Assembly (NCBI GenBank): GCA_018897105.1
Contig: JAHILF010000040.1
Span: 16,209 to 80,208 of the forward strand
From: Pseudomonadota bacterium
GTDB lineage: Bacteria; Desulfobacterota; Desulfobulbia; Desulfobulbales; SURF-16
Length of the DNA stretch: 64,000 bases
Direction: 5' to 3'
How positions within the stretch are numbered: the stretch's first letter is position 1; each line of letters opens with the position of its first letter. The translations under genes were made by a program, and so were the position numbers. Positions 34,731 to 44,250 of this stretch are shown here, piece after piece. The notes under the pieces are model-generated. The model made no database searches and was not told the origin of the DNA. It was given only the letters and a program-made list of their open reading frames with translations.

Positions 34731-37715
34731 ATTGCAACTGCTGTCCAATGCGGTAAAAAACGCATCATATGCTCCGACACAGGTAAAACCTGTACCCGAT
34801 ACAGACCCGCCCAGCTTGCTAGCTGCGATTTTTGCTGTTGAAGTGCTATCATTCAAAATACTGTTTGTCGCACCGCTCATGCTGGAGGTGTTGATCGTTG
34901 GCGAGGAATAATCATCGTTAAACACGCCTCGATTGATAGTTGTCCCCATTGAAGCGCTAGCTGTTACATTTGTCATTGCCGGAGAGGAATAGTTGCCGTT
35001 TATAACACCATAACAATAAGTCCCCCCGGTAGCTGTGGCGCTTACATTTCTCATTGCCGGCGAAGAGGAATAGTTAGACACGCCGAGATTGTGAGAGCCC
35101 CCGGAAGCCGTGGCGGTTACTCGCGTTATATCAGGCGAGGCACTGTCATTTCGCATAGCAATAGAATAATAGCTTCCTCCCTTGTTCTCTACTGCAAGAG
35201 CCCGTATCTCCGCATTGTCAGCTCCTGACACTGTGGCTGATGTTGCATCATACGAACCACTGCTGTGAGTAGATGTTATGGTCGTTGTATTCTCTCCACT
35301 TCCCTCTATGTCCACATATGACTGCATGGCAAGTCCATTATTGCCAAGATCGTAAATGCCGGCATCGAGCCTGATCGTATAGCGGTTTGTTGCTGAAGCT
35401 GCGCCAAGGCCGCTGATTTCATTGCTTACTGCAAGCAGTAGTATGCCGTTTTCCGTGTCACTGCCTGAAGCAGGAACAAAAAGCTGATTCCCTGTTATGA
35501 TGATGCCGTTACTTGATACGTTAACCATCACAGGTGAGGAGGCGGCGTTATTTCTTACGCCGTAACTGGAAGTCCCACCGTTAGCCCTGGCTGTTACATT
35601 TATCATTGCCGGAAAAGAGGAGGTGTTGTTCAACACGCCCGTATTATTGTCACTTCCCCCGGAAGCGGTGGTAATGACATTGGTCATTGCCGGCGAAGAG
35701 GAGTAATTTAACACGCCGTAATTATAGTTTGTTCCCCCGGAAGCCGTTACGGTTACATTGGTCATCTCAGGTGAGGACAACATGTTATATACGCCGTAAC
35801 TGTAGACCCCCCCGGAAGCGCTGGCCGACACATTGGTCATTACCGGAGAGGAGGAGGAGTTATACACTCCTAGATTGGCCTCGATTCCTCCAGAAGCGAC
35901 GGCGGTTACATTGGTTATATCAGGCGCGGCAAACTCATTGACAATTGCAATAGAATCTGAGCCTCCTCCTCCTCGGTTCTCTATCGTAAGAAACCGCATC
36001 TCCGCATTATCAGCTCCCGACACTGTGGCTAAAAATTCTAGCGGACCGCCGCTGTGAGTAGAGGTAATAGTCGTTGTATTTTCTCCGCTTCCCTCTATGT
36101 CTACATATGGTTGCATGGCAAGTCCATTATTACCAAGGTCGTAGATACCGGCATCGAGCCTGATCGTATAGCGGTTTGTTGCTGACGCTGCGCCAAGGCC
36201 GCTGATCTCATTGCTGACTGCAAGCAGAAGTGTGCCGTTATCCGCGTCACTGCCCGAAGCACGAACAAAAAGCTGATTCCCTGTTATGATAATACCGTTA
36301 CTGGATACAACAACCATCCGCGGCGAAGAGGAGAAGTTAGACACACCGTAACTTAAAGTTCCCCCGGAAGCGCTGGCGGTTACAAATGTCATCGCAGGAG
36401 AGGATAAGGTGGAGTTATACACGCCTCGATTGACCTTTCCCCCGGAAGCGTTCGCGGTTACATTGGTCATTGCCGGAGAGGAGGAGGAGTTATACACACC
36501 GGTAGAGTTCGTTCCTCCGGAAGCCCTGGCGCTTACATGTGTTATCTCGGGCGATACAGAGTCATTGAAAATTGCCAGGGAATTTGTACCCCCTCCCTGG
36601 TTCTCTACCGTGAGAAACCGTATCTCCGCATTATCAGCTCCCGACACTGTGGCTGAATTTGCAACAAAAACTGTGCTGTGAGTAGAGGTTATGGTCGTCG
36701 AATTCTCTCCGCTTCCCGCAATGTCCACATATGGTTGCATGGCAAGTCCGTTATTGCCAAGGTCAAAGATTCCCGGCATTAGCCGTATCAGGCAGGTGTT
36801 TGTTGCGTCTGGCGTGCCGCACCATGCCGCAAGGTCATTCATTGCATCCAGCGGACTTGTATAGTCTCCCCCGCTCTGCGCCACTATGGCCACCTTGCCG
36901 TATAATGAGCCGGCATGGGTATGTGACGAGGCGGCAAAGCCAGTCGAGTCCATGCCGTCGAGCAGATCCGCGTCCAGGTTCGAACCGGAACCATCGGCCG
37001 CCTTGATGGCGGCAACCGCCTCGGGATCGGCATACCTCGTATGGTGGGCTGATACCGCTGCCGCATGGCTTGCGATATCAGCATCGATCTCAACCGATTC
37101 ATCCAAGTCGGTAGCATTGAGGCCGTCCAAGGTGTCGGCATTACCCGCAGTGCCTGCATAATTGACAGTAATGTCGTCTGGAATCTGGGCATCAATCGCT
37201 GCATCGGTCAGGTCGGTAAAGCTTGTGGTCTTTACATGGTGGGCCGAGGCGTCCGTTTCATGGTTTGAAAAAATTAAGGCCGAAGTGAAGTCCGCCGCAT
37301 GGGAGCCGTCCAGGGTGTCGGCATCGCCCGACTTCATGGAAAAGGAGGTGGAGGTCAGCTGCTGGCGGGGGCTCAAGGTTTCCCAGATGGATGTGCCCGT
37401 GTTATAGATATTGACTTCGAGAAATAACGGCTCCGTATCGAACAGATCCACGGGAAAATCGCTTATCGCACCGAGCTGGAGATTGTAGATCCCTTCAATG
37501 ACCGTAACGCTTTGATCCTCGGTCCAGTGACAACTCCCGCCGGTTTCCGAGTCGCAGATATAAAAACGCATGTCATAGACGCCTTCAAGCGGGACGCCGC
37601 CTGAATCCGTCAGTTTGCCTTGAAAATTGATGATCTCCGGCACCGCCCACGCCGTTGCGCCGAAGAACAGCAGCATGACAAACACGCCCATGATTGTGAC
37701 AATCCGTTTCTTCAT
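34728..37715 (-). CDS. Large secreted repeat protein, probable beta-helix
   Basis: EIINFQGKLTDSGGVPLEGVYDMRFYICDSETGG; three tandem GIYDLGNNGLAMQPYVDIEGSGENTTTITSTHS... blocks with repeated SSSPAMTNVTA.ASGG. Confidence 0.85.
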   Translation of the reverse strand: MKKRIVTIMGVFVMLLFFGATAWAVPEIINFQGKLTDSGGVPLEGVYDMRFYICDSETGGSCHWTEDQSVTVIEGIYNLQLGAISDFPVDLFDTEPLFLEVNIYNTGTSIWETLSPRQQLTSTSFSMKSGDADTLDGSHAADFTSALIFSNHETDASAHHVKTTSFTDLTDAAIDAQIPDDITVNYAGTAGNADTLDGLNATDLDESVEIDADIASHAAAVSAHHTRYADPEAVAAIKAADGSGSNLDADLLDGMDSTGFAASSHTHAGSLYGKVAIVAQSGGDYTSPLDAMNDLAAWCGTPDATNTCLIRLMPGIFDLGNNGLAMQPYVDIAGSGENSTTITSTHSTVFVANSATVSGADNAEIRFLTVENQGGGTNSLAIFNDSVSPEITHVSARASGGTNSTGVYNSSSSPAMTNVTANASGGKVNRGVYNSTLSSPAMTFVTASASGGTLSYGVSNFSSSPRMVVVSSNGIIITGNQLFVRASGSDADNGTLLLAVSNEISGLGAASATNRYTIRLDAGIYDLGNNGLAMQPYVDIEGSGENTTTITSTHSGGPLEFLATVSGADNAEMRFLTIENRGGGGSDSIAIVNEFAAPDITNVTAVASGGIEANLGVYNSSSSPVMTNVSASASGGVYSYGVYNMLSSPEMTNVTVTASGGTNYNYGVLNYSSSPAMTNVITTASGGSDNNTGVLNNTSSFPAMINVTARANGGTSSYGVRNNAASSPVMVNVSSNGIIITGNQLFVPASGSDTENGILLLAVSNEISGLGAASATNRYTIRLDAGIYDLGNNGLAMQSYVDIEGSGENTTTITSTHSSGSYDATSATVSGADNAEIRALAVENKGGSYYSIAMRNDSASPDITRVTATASGGSHNLGVSNYSSSPAMRNVSATATGGTYCYGVINGNYSSPAMTNVTASASMGTTINRGVFNDDYSSPTINTSSMSGATNSILNDSTSTAKIAASKLGGSVSGTGFTCVGAYDAFFTALDSSCN

Positions 37716-37831
37716 GTTTCTCCCTCCCTTATGTCTGCGGCAAGAGCATTGCATTGAGAAATTGGCACAGGGGGACTCAGTACCCGGATAAAGCCTATTT
37801 TTTCGTTGTTAATTTTTTTTGGGCACCTCAC

Positions 37832-37872
37832 AAAAAAAGCCGGGTTACCATAAGTTGGCAACCCGGCTAACT
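37832..37872 (-). terminator. Intrinsic terminator overlapping riboswitch 3
   Basis: minus strand AGCCGGGTTGCC aacttat GGTAACCCGGCT TTTTTT. Confidence 0.85.
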
Positions 37873-37928
37873 TTAAAAAGCCCCGTGGCTTTCCGTCCCC
37901 ACCTTCCAATGGGTTTGGCTTTATTTTT
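37855..37928 (-). promoter_or_regulatory. GEMM-I (c-di-GMP-I) riboswitch-like aptamer, copy 3
   Basis: minus strand aaagccAAACCCATTGGAAGGTGGGGACGGAAAGCCACGGGGCTTTTTAAAGTTAGCCGGGTTGCC. Confidence 0.88.
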
Positions 37929-38239
37929 TTGAAGCTGCCCGCTATAGATTTTCAAATAAAGGGCATTGCCACTGAAAATTATGAGCCAGAAATTATTTTT
38001 AAACCACAAAAGCCTAACTATTATAATAACATCTTGACCAAACGATCTTGCTTTAGTCAAGATGGCAAATTGTCGCGCAATCCATATGTTGGAAAAATTA
38101 TTATCAGAAAAAACACGTATGCGTCATTTTACCACATTTACTTGCAGCAACAGTATGGGTAAATTATCCTTTATACGTGTTAGGGTGGCCTCAGCATATT
38201 GGCTATCCTCTTAAATCTTTCAGTTAAGTTTTCAGTTAT

Positions 38240-38314
38240 TCGGACAAGGCCAAACCCATTGAGAAATGGGGACGGAAAGCCACGGGGCTTTCAGAGCTAG
38301 CCGGGTTGCCATGA
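38240..38314 (+). promoter_or_regulatory. GEMM-I (c-di-GMP-I) riboswitch-like aptamer, copy 2
   Basis: ggacaaggccAAACCCATTGAGAAATGGGGACGGAAAGCCACGGGGCTTTCAGAGCTAGCCGGGTTGCC. Confidence 0.88.
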
Positions 38315-38332
38315 TGGTGATCCGGCTTTTTT
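38298..38332 (+). terminator. Intrinsic terminator overlapping riboswitch 2
   Basis: GCCGGGTTGCC atgat GGTGATCCGGC TTTTTT. Confidence 0.8.
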
Positions 38333-38530
38333 CGTTTTACCGGCTGCGGTACGAACTTGATGATATTCTTGGAATAATCCTCTCCGCAGTCTTGGTTTTC
38401 TATGGTATTTATACGTTGTGATAATTTTTTTTCCTCGCCAGGGATGGAAACTCGGGCAAAGAGGTGTCTTTTTTCTTTAAGCAACCTGCTATTCATCGGG
38501 CAAATGTGAAAATGAAAAAGGGAGGGAGAA

Positions 38531-41122
38531 ATGAGAAGATTATGGTCAATTACGGGAATTATCGTCTTTTCCGTCATGATCAGCTGCAAGCTGGTTTTGG
38601 CGGTTCCGCAAAACATTAATTTCCAGGGCAAGCTGACCGACAGCGCGGAGTTGCCATTAAACGGCACCTTTAACATGCAGTTCTTTCTCTGTGATGCCGT
38701 AACCGGGGGCACCTGCTTTTGGAACGAAACCCAGGCCGTTACAATGACAAACGGCATTTACGATGTCCAGTTGGGCAAGGATGTGGCCTTTCCGGCCGGC
38801 CTGTTTGCCACAGAGCTTTTTCTTGAAGTGCGAATCTATAATGTGAACACAACCACCTGGGAGATCCTTACCCCCCGACAAAAGCTGACCTCAACCCCTT
38901 ACGCCATGGTGACCGAGGATGCCCAAACCCTGTCAGGGTACGCGGCAATGGATTTTGCCGAGGTGGGACACGACCATGACGCCACCTATGTCAATGAAGG
39001 CCAGCCATTATCAGTCTCCCAAACCATGCTGGTTGACGGCGCGGCCCTTGTCGAAATTCTTGACGATGACGGTTCGGGCTCAGGCCTTGACGCCGATCTC
39101 CTTGACGGGCTGCATGCCGGCTCTTTCCTGCAGACAGCCGGCGACTTCGGCCGTTCCGGGGTGGCTGCCAACCTGTACGAGGGGAGCGCAACACTTACTT
39201 CCCGATACGTCAACGAGGGCCAGGCTTCCTCCATTACCTCAGCCATGCTGATCGACGGCGTCGCCCTGGCCGAGATCCTGGATGATGACGGCGCGGGCTC
39301 AGGCCTTGACGCCGATCGCCTTGACGGCAACCACGCAAGCGCCTTTGCCCCCACCTCCCACTGGCATTCCTTTCTCAACGCCTCGGACGGGGCCCCAACC
39401 AATGCCCTCTCTGTTGATGCTGACGGTGATGTGGGTATCGGCACCACCAGTCCGGGGTATCCGTTGACGGTTCTGGGAGCAAACAGATCCTCCGCCGCCT
39501 GGATTGGAAACGACGGTTATTACACCGGCACCACATCTGGTTTATATATCAACTCATATGATAACACCACCGGTGGCACCAACTACCGTTACGGCATTCA
39601 ATCCTATACTTCTAATGATAATATGGCCTATGGCGCCTATCTTTCTTCCAGTGGATCAGGCCCTGCACCTTCATATGGGCTATACAGCTACAGCATTAAC
39701 ACTTATACAGACGGCACTACTGGCACAGCCTATGGCGGCTATCTGACCGGTTACTCCTCCCTGGGAACAGCCTATGGTAACAATTCCCGGGCCGAAGCCA
39801 CTAACTCGGCCAGCACCGCAACTATCTATGGCTCATACAACTACGCCTATCATTTCGGCACAGGGGGCAATGTTTACGGCTCCTCTTCCAATGTTTACGG
39901 CAGTGACACCGGGAACGTTTACGGCAACTATGCGTCTTCAAAAAAATTCAACGCAGACACCGGGGGTGATGCCTATGGCGGTTACTATATCGCCGATAAC
40001 GACCGGAGTGGAGGCTCCTCATATGGTCTCTACAGCGAGGTTACCGGCGCCAATGGCACACGTTACGGACTTTATAACAAGGTCATAACCTCCGGGACCA
40101 ATTCCTATGCCAACTACGGCGTCTATTCCCAGGTGACAAACACCAATGGCGGTTCGGTTTACGGCTATTACGCCAATCTCGACACCGGCAGTTTCACAAA
40201 CGCCTATGGCGGTAACGTTGACATCGACACGAACACGACGGCAACGGGCACTCTATATGGTTACTTTACGAATCTCTCTCATGCCGGCATCTCCGGGGAT
40301 GTCCATGGCGTTGCTTCAGTTGTCTCTGCCAGTAACACCGGCTACACCTACGGTGGGAGTTTTGCTGCATACAGCTATACTGGTGACACCGGCAGACTCT
40401 ATGGCCTCTATTCCATCGTCGACAACGACACCTCCGGCAATAAATACGCCGGCTATTTCTTAAAAGACGGCGGCGGCAACTATGCCGGGTATTTCTCCGG
40501 CAATGTTTATATCAGCGGCACCATGTCGGCCACCAGCAAATCTTTTGTCCAGCCCCACCGGGATGATCCCACGAAAGAGGTCGTCTATGTGTCCATGGAG
40601 AGCCCGGAAAACGTCATCTTTCTTAGGGGCAGCACCGAACTCATGGATGGCGAGGCGATTATCGACCTGCCGGAGGCCTGGCAACAGGCAGCCACTGAAG
40701 AGAGTCTGACGGTGACCGTAACCCCCAAACTGGGATGGGCCCCGCTCTATGTGGCGGAAATATCCCTTGATCAGGTCATCGTCCGCTCGGCCGAAACCCG
40801 CTATGGCGATGTGGCCTTCTCCTATCATATCAGCGCCCTGCGCCAGGGTTTTGAGGAGCATGAGGCCATCCAGGAAAACAGCCACTTCACGGCGGATAAT
40901 GTCAGCGCCTGGGAGTTTGAAAACCGCTACAGCGATGACACCCCGACCAACAGGGCCATCAGGGAAATGCTCAAGGAAAACGGCATCATGACCGCCGATG
41001 GCAAATTGAGTAAAGACATGGCTGCGAAACTCGGCTGGAAGCTTATTGATGATGAGGAAGATCCACATTTCCGCAGAGAACACGGCCTGCCTGATCGTGA
41101 AGAGCAAATGATGCAGGATTAA
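38531..41122 (+). CDS. Large secreted YG-rich repeat protein, paralog of 27683-30274
   Basis: Near-identical N- and C-terminal domains, diverged YGxY repeat centre. Confidence 0.87.
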   Translation: MRRLWSITGIIVFSVMISCKLVLAVPQNINFQGKLTDSAELPLNGTFNMQFFLCDAVTGGTCFWNETQAVTMTNGIYDVQLGKDVAFPAGLFATELFLEVRIYNVNTTTWEILTPRQKLTSTPYAMVTEDAQTLSGYAAMDFAEVGHDHDATYVNEGQPLSVSQTMLVDGAALVEILDDDGSGSGLDADLLDGLHAGSFLQTAGDFGRSGVAANLYEGSATLTSRYVNEGQASSITSAMLIDGVALAEILDDDGAGSGLDADRLDGNHASAFAPTSHWHSFLNASDGAPTNALSVDADGDVGIGTTSPGYPLTVLGANRSSAAWIGNDGYYTGTTSGLYINSYDNTTGGTNYRYGIQSYTSNDNMAYGAYLSSSGSGPAPSYGLYSYSINTYTDGTTGTAYGGYLTGYSSLGTAYGNNSRAEATNSASTATIYGSYNYAYHFGTGGNVYGSSSNVYGSDTGNVYGNYASSKKFNADTGGDAYGGYYIADNDRSGGSSYGLYSEVTGANGTRYGLYNKVITSGTNSYANYGVYSQVTNTNGGSVYGYYANLDTGSFTNAYGGNVDIDTNTTATGTLYGYFTNLSHAGISGDVHGVASVVSASNTGYTYGGSFAAYSYTGDTGRLYGLYSIVDNDTSGNKYAGYFLKDGGGNYAGYFSGNVYISGTMSATSKSFVQPHRDDPTKEVVYVSMESPENVIFLRGSTELMDGEAIIDLPEAWQQAATEESLTVTVTPKLGWAPLYVAEISLDQVIVRSAETRYGDVAFSYHISALRQGFEEHEAIQENSHFTADNVSAWEFENRYSDDTPTNRAIREMLKENGIMTADGKLSKDMAAKLGWKLIDDEEDPHFRREHGLPDREEQMMQD

Positions 41123-41137
41123 TTACAGGGGGGAAAG

Positions 41138-41554
41138 ATGAAAAAGGAAAATATAAAAAGACAGGCCATTGTCCTGATGTTACTGGCAGGAGGGCTCCTG
41201 TGTCCCGCGCTGCTGCTTGCTGCCGCTTCAAGCACATCATTCAGCCTTGACACCTCTGTGGTCTCCGGTGGAGGAGGTGGTATGGCATCCGGCAGTTTTT
41301 CCAACAACGCCACCGTCGGGCAACCCACACCGATAATGGATCAGGATGATATCCCAGCCCCGCCACAATCAACCAGCTTTACCAATTCTCCAGGCTTCTG
41401 GTACACCATGGATGGCGCAGGATGTTCCGTCGCTGCTTTTGCTTCGTGCTTTGGGCTAATGAGCGCTGATCCTGGTTACAACCGGAGTTGTGATTTTGAC
41501 AAGGACAACGACATCGACGGCTCTGACCTGGCTGAACTTATTGCCTCTTACTGA
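41138..41554 (+). CDS. Small secreted dockerin-like protein, paralog of 30289-30711
   Basis: SADPGYNRSCDFDKDNDIDGSDLAELIASY. Confidence 0.75.
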   Translation: MKKENIKRQAIVLMLLAGGLLCPALLLAAASSTSFSLDTSVVSGGGGGMASGSFSNNATVGQPTPIMDQDDIPAPPQSTSFTNSPGFWYTMDGAGCSVAAFASCFGLMSADPGYNRSCDFDKDNDIDGSDLAELIASY

Positions 41555-41792
41555 CCACAGGTACTTTTTTGAAGTGCGTCTCGCCAACGGGAGGTAAAAA
41601 CATCTTATAAGCATTTGCTCACGCAGCAAAACAGGGGAAGAGACGGGACGTTCTTCAGATTATTTGTTTCTAGTCATTACGACATGAGTTATAATATTAA
41701 GAGCCCAAGGCACGACTTAGCCCGCTTCGGCCGACGCCAAAGCCGCGGCTTCGGGCGATAGCAGGTTACTTAAAAACGAGGGAAGATTGATT

Positions 41793-42320
41793 ATGATAGA
41801 AATCCACGAGCGATACTACAATCCCCCGGCTATTAATCTCAACTACGTCAGGTCCGGTAGAGACGAGGGACTTATTTTTCCGGAGATATCCTCATGTGTG
41901 TCAGTAACACTTGTCTGGACAGGTGCACGCGATGTATTGGTTGGCGCACATCTTGGCATAGGAACGCCTGCGGGACTGATTGGGTTACCGGACATTGCCC
42001 AGGCGCAGAATGATATTAATGCTCGCAGGGCCGCTGCCGGCGTAGGGGGTGTTCCCCCACGCCAAGCACTCCTGATCGGCGAGATAGACACGTGGCAAAC
42101 TTCTGTACTGCCAGCATATAATGCGCTCATAGCTTGGTTGGCGGGGCTCGGGTGCACACAAGGATGGGTTCCCGGGTCTGATATAAGAGAAATAGGCGAA
42201 GGTGGAGACGGGCACGACGTCCATATAAATCGCCCCAGTGGCATCTCGTTTGTTAGACGCACTGTCCTGGTTCGCAATCGACGAACCAGGACATCTCGTA
42301 GATGGACATGGTATAGATAG
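41793..42320 (+). CDS. Hypothetical protein, possible CheD-like deamidase fold
   Basis: EISSCVSVTLVWTGARDVLVGAHLGIG loosely resembles CheD Cys/His motif spacing. Confidence 0.45.
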   Translation: MIEIHERYYNPPAINLNYVRSGRDEGLIFPEISSCVSVTLVWTGARDVLVGAHLGIGTPAGLIGLPDIAQAQNDINARRAAAGVGGVPPRQALLIGEIDTWQTSVLPAYNALIAWLAGLGCTQGWVPGSDIREIGEGGDGHDVHINRPSGISFVRRTVLVRNRRTRTSRRWTWYR

Positions 42321-42531
42321 GTAAACGGGGACAGCCACTTTTGTTGTCACCATACACTGATTTAACCTGAGGCGACCTAAGGGAGCCAAATCGGCCTGAG
42401 AGGGCGTGACACTCGGAGTCTATCTTTAGCCTTGATATTTTTTTGTCTTGGCGCGAGTGAAATCTTGAAAAGTAAGCCGGACCAGAACATTATCAACCCA
42501 ACGCCTTGAAATGGAGCGGGCTCGGGCAACA

Positions 42532-44250
42532 TCACCCCTGCACCAGCGCCCTCACCAGACCGGATTTGCGGCTGGTGCGGCTGCTCACCGCCTCGACAAA
42601 AACACTTTTTGTTCCCCAGATCTCCACTGATTGCACAGCCCGGGTAATGCCGGTGTAAACCAGTTCGCGGCTGAGTACAGGTGATGATTCGGCAGGTAGA
42701 ATCAATACCACATGATCAAATTCCGACCCCTGACTTTTATGTACGGTGAGGGCAAAGGCTGTTTCATGCTCCGGCAGCCTGGCCGGCAGCAGTTTCCGCA
42801 CCCCGCTTTCCGCCGGAAAAAAAACCCGCAACTCGTCATCCGCTTCCGCATCGGGCAGGATCAGCCCGGTATCCCCATTATAGAGCTGCAGGCCGTAATG
42901 ATTGCGGCGGACCATGATCGGCCGGCCATGAAAATACAGAGCGTCCGGGGGGGCAAGGAGATCGGAGGCCAGCCGGTTGATGCCCTCCACTCCGAATGGG
43001 CCACGGCGCAGGGCGGCAAGCACGGCGAATTCACCCATGCGCCGCAGAGCCTCCTCCGGTGAGGCGGCATGCATGATCCGGTTATGATGCTGAGCAATCT
43101 TATCAACGATCCGTTGCTGGAACCCGCTGACATCCCCTGCCATATCTAGCCAGCGCACATCCTTGTAGCCATCATCCATGAGTACGGCCAAAGCGCCTGC
43201 ACCATCGCCGCTGTTCACCGCCCGGCTGAGTTTGCCGATGCCGCTGAAGCTGGCAAAGCGGTAACTTCTGTGCAATTCCGCCAGCGACTGGTGTATGCTG
43301 CCGTCCCGCAGCCCCTGACAGATATCCCCCAGCACCGCCCCCGGCTGCACCGAGGATAGTTGGTTGCGGTCGCCGAGCAGGATGAGAGTGCAGTCGGCTG
43401 GAATAGCAGTCATGAGCCATGCCATTAGCGGCAAATCCACCATGGAGGCCTCGTCCACCACCACAAGACGGGCAGGCAAAAGGTTTTTACCGTCATATCT
43501 CCTGCCCTTCTGCGTAATGCCCAGCAGACGATGAAGCGTTACCGCAGTTTCAGGAATCGCCGCCTTCAGCTCAGGCGCACAGTCCAGACCCATCTTGGCA
43601 TACCTGATGGCTTCCTGCAGGCGAGCGGCCGCCTTGCCGGTGGGCGCGGCAAGAAAAATCCGGCCTGCCGCATCATCCCCGCTTAACTGCAGATACAGGG
43701 CAAGGATGCGGGCCACCGTGGTGGTCTTGCCTGTTCCCGGACCACCGCTGATCACGCAGAAACGGCTGGCCAGTGCCTTGCGGGCTGCCTCTTTCTGCCA
43801 GTCCGGTTCATCGCTTTCCGCCCCATCCGCCCGGGGAAACAGGCGGCTAAGATTTTTCTCCACTTTCTCAGCATCATATTCCTGCTGTTCCATCCTGCTG
43901 TGTGCCAGGATACAATCAGCCACCTCCCTTTCATACTGCCAGTAAAGCTGCAGATAGAGAAACGGCGGATCAACAATGAGCGGTTGCCACTCCCCGGGTG
44001 CACCCACCACGCCGCATTTTCTGAGCCCGTCAACCCAACAACCCAGCTCAGGACAGACAACCTCCTGCCCTTCGGCCAGCAAAACCCTGCGCCCGGCAAA
44101 CTCCTCCAGATCAAGGCAGATATGGCCCTGGCCCATCTGCCTGGCGACAAGGCGGGCGGCCAGGGCAAGTTCCGGCCCGGGATGCCCGCTAAGACGCAGC
44201 AGGAAATCAGCAAAATGGCTCTCAAGCGATGAAAAATTCGTTGTTTTCAT
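42532..44250 (-). CDS. recD: Exodeoxyribonuclease V alpha subunit
   Basis: VISGGPGTGKTTTVARIL...APTGKAAARLQEAI...VVDEASMVDLPLM...LLGDRNQLSSVQPGAVLGD...ALTVHKSQGSEFDHV. Confidence 0.92.
   Translation of the reverse strand: MKTTNFSSLESHFADFLLRLSGHPGPELALAARLVARQMGQGHICLDLEEFAGRRVLLAEGQEVVCPELGCWVDGLRKCGVVGAPGEWQPLIVDPPFLYLQLYWQYEREVADCILAHSRMEQQEYDAEKVEKNLSRLFPRADGAESDEPDWQKEAARKALASRFCVISGGPGTGKTTTVARILALYLQLSGDDAAGRIFLAAPTGKAAARLQEAIRYAKMGLDCAPELKAAIPETAVTLHRLLGITQKGRRYDGKNLLPARLVVVDEASMVDLPLMAWLMTAIPADCTLILLGDRNQLSSVQPGAVLGDICQGLRDGSIHQSLAELHRSYRFASFSGIGKLSRAVNSGDGAGALAVLMDDGYKDVRWLDMAGDVSGFQQRIVDKIAQHHNRIMHAASPEEALRRMGEFAVLAALRRGPFGVEGINRLASDLLAPPDALYFHGRPIMVRRNHYGLQLYNGDTGLILPDAEADDELRVFFPAESGVRKLLPARLPEHETAFALTVHKSQGSEFDHVVLILPAESSPVLSRELVYTGITRAVQSVEIWGTKSVFVEAVSSRTSRKSGLVRALVQG

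Noticed and set aside
37712-37909. ORF MEGGDGKPRGFLKLAG...
   Set aside because: It is translation of the riboswitch and terminator (GGGGACGGAAAGCCACGGGGCTTT), not a protein
38236-38757. Minus-strand 173-aa ORF over the second riboswitch and gene start
   Set aside because: Antisense shadow; a similar shadow is at 27568-27819 because the sequences are paralogous
41690-41780. GC-rich hairpin before the 177-aa ORF as another attC site
   Set aside because: Arms pair imperfectly and lack R'/R'' boxes at suitable spacing
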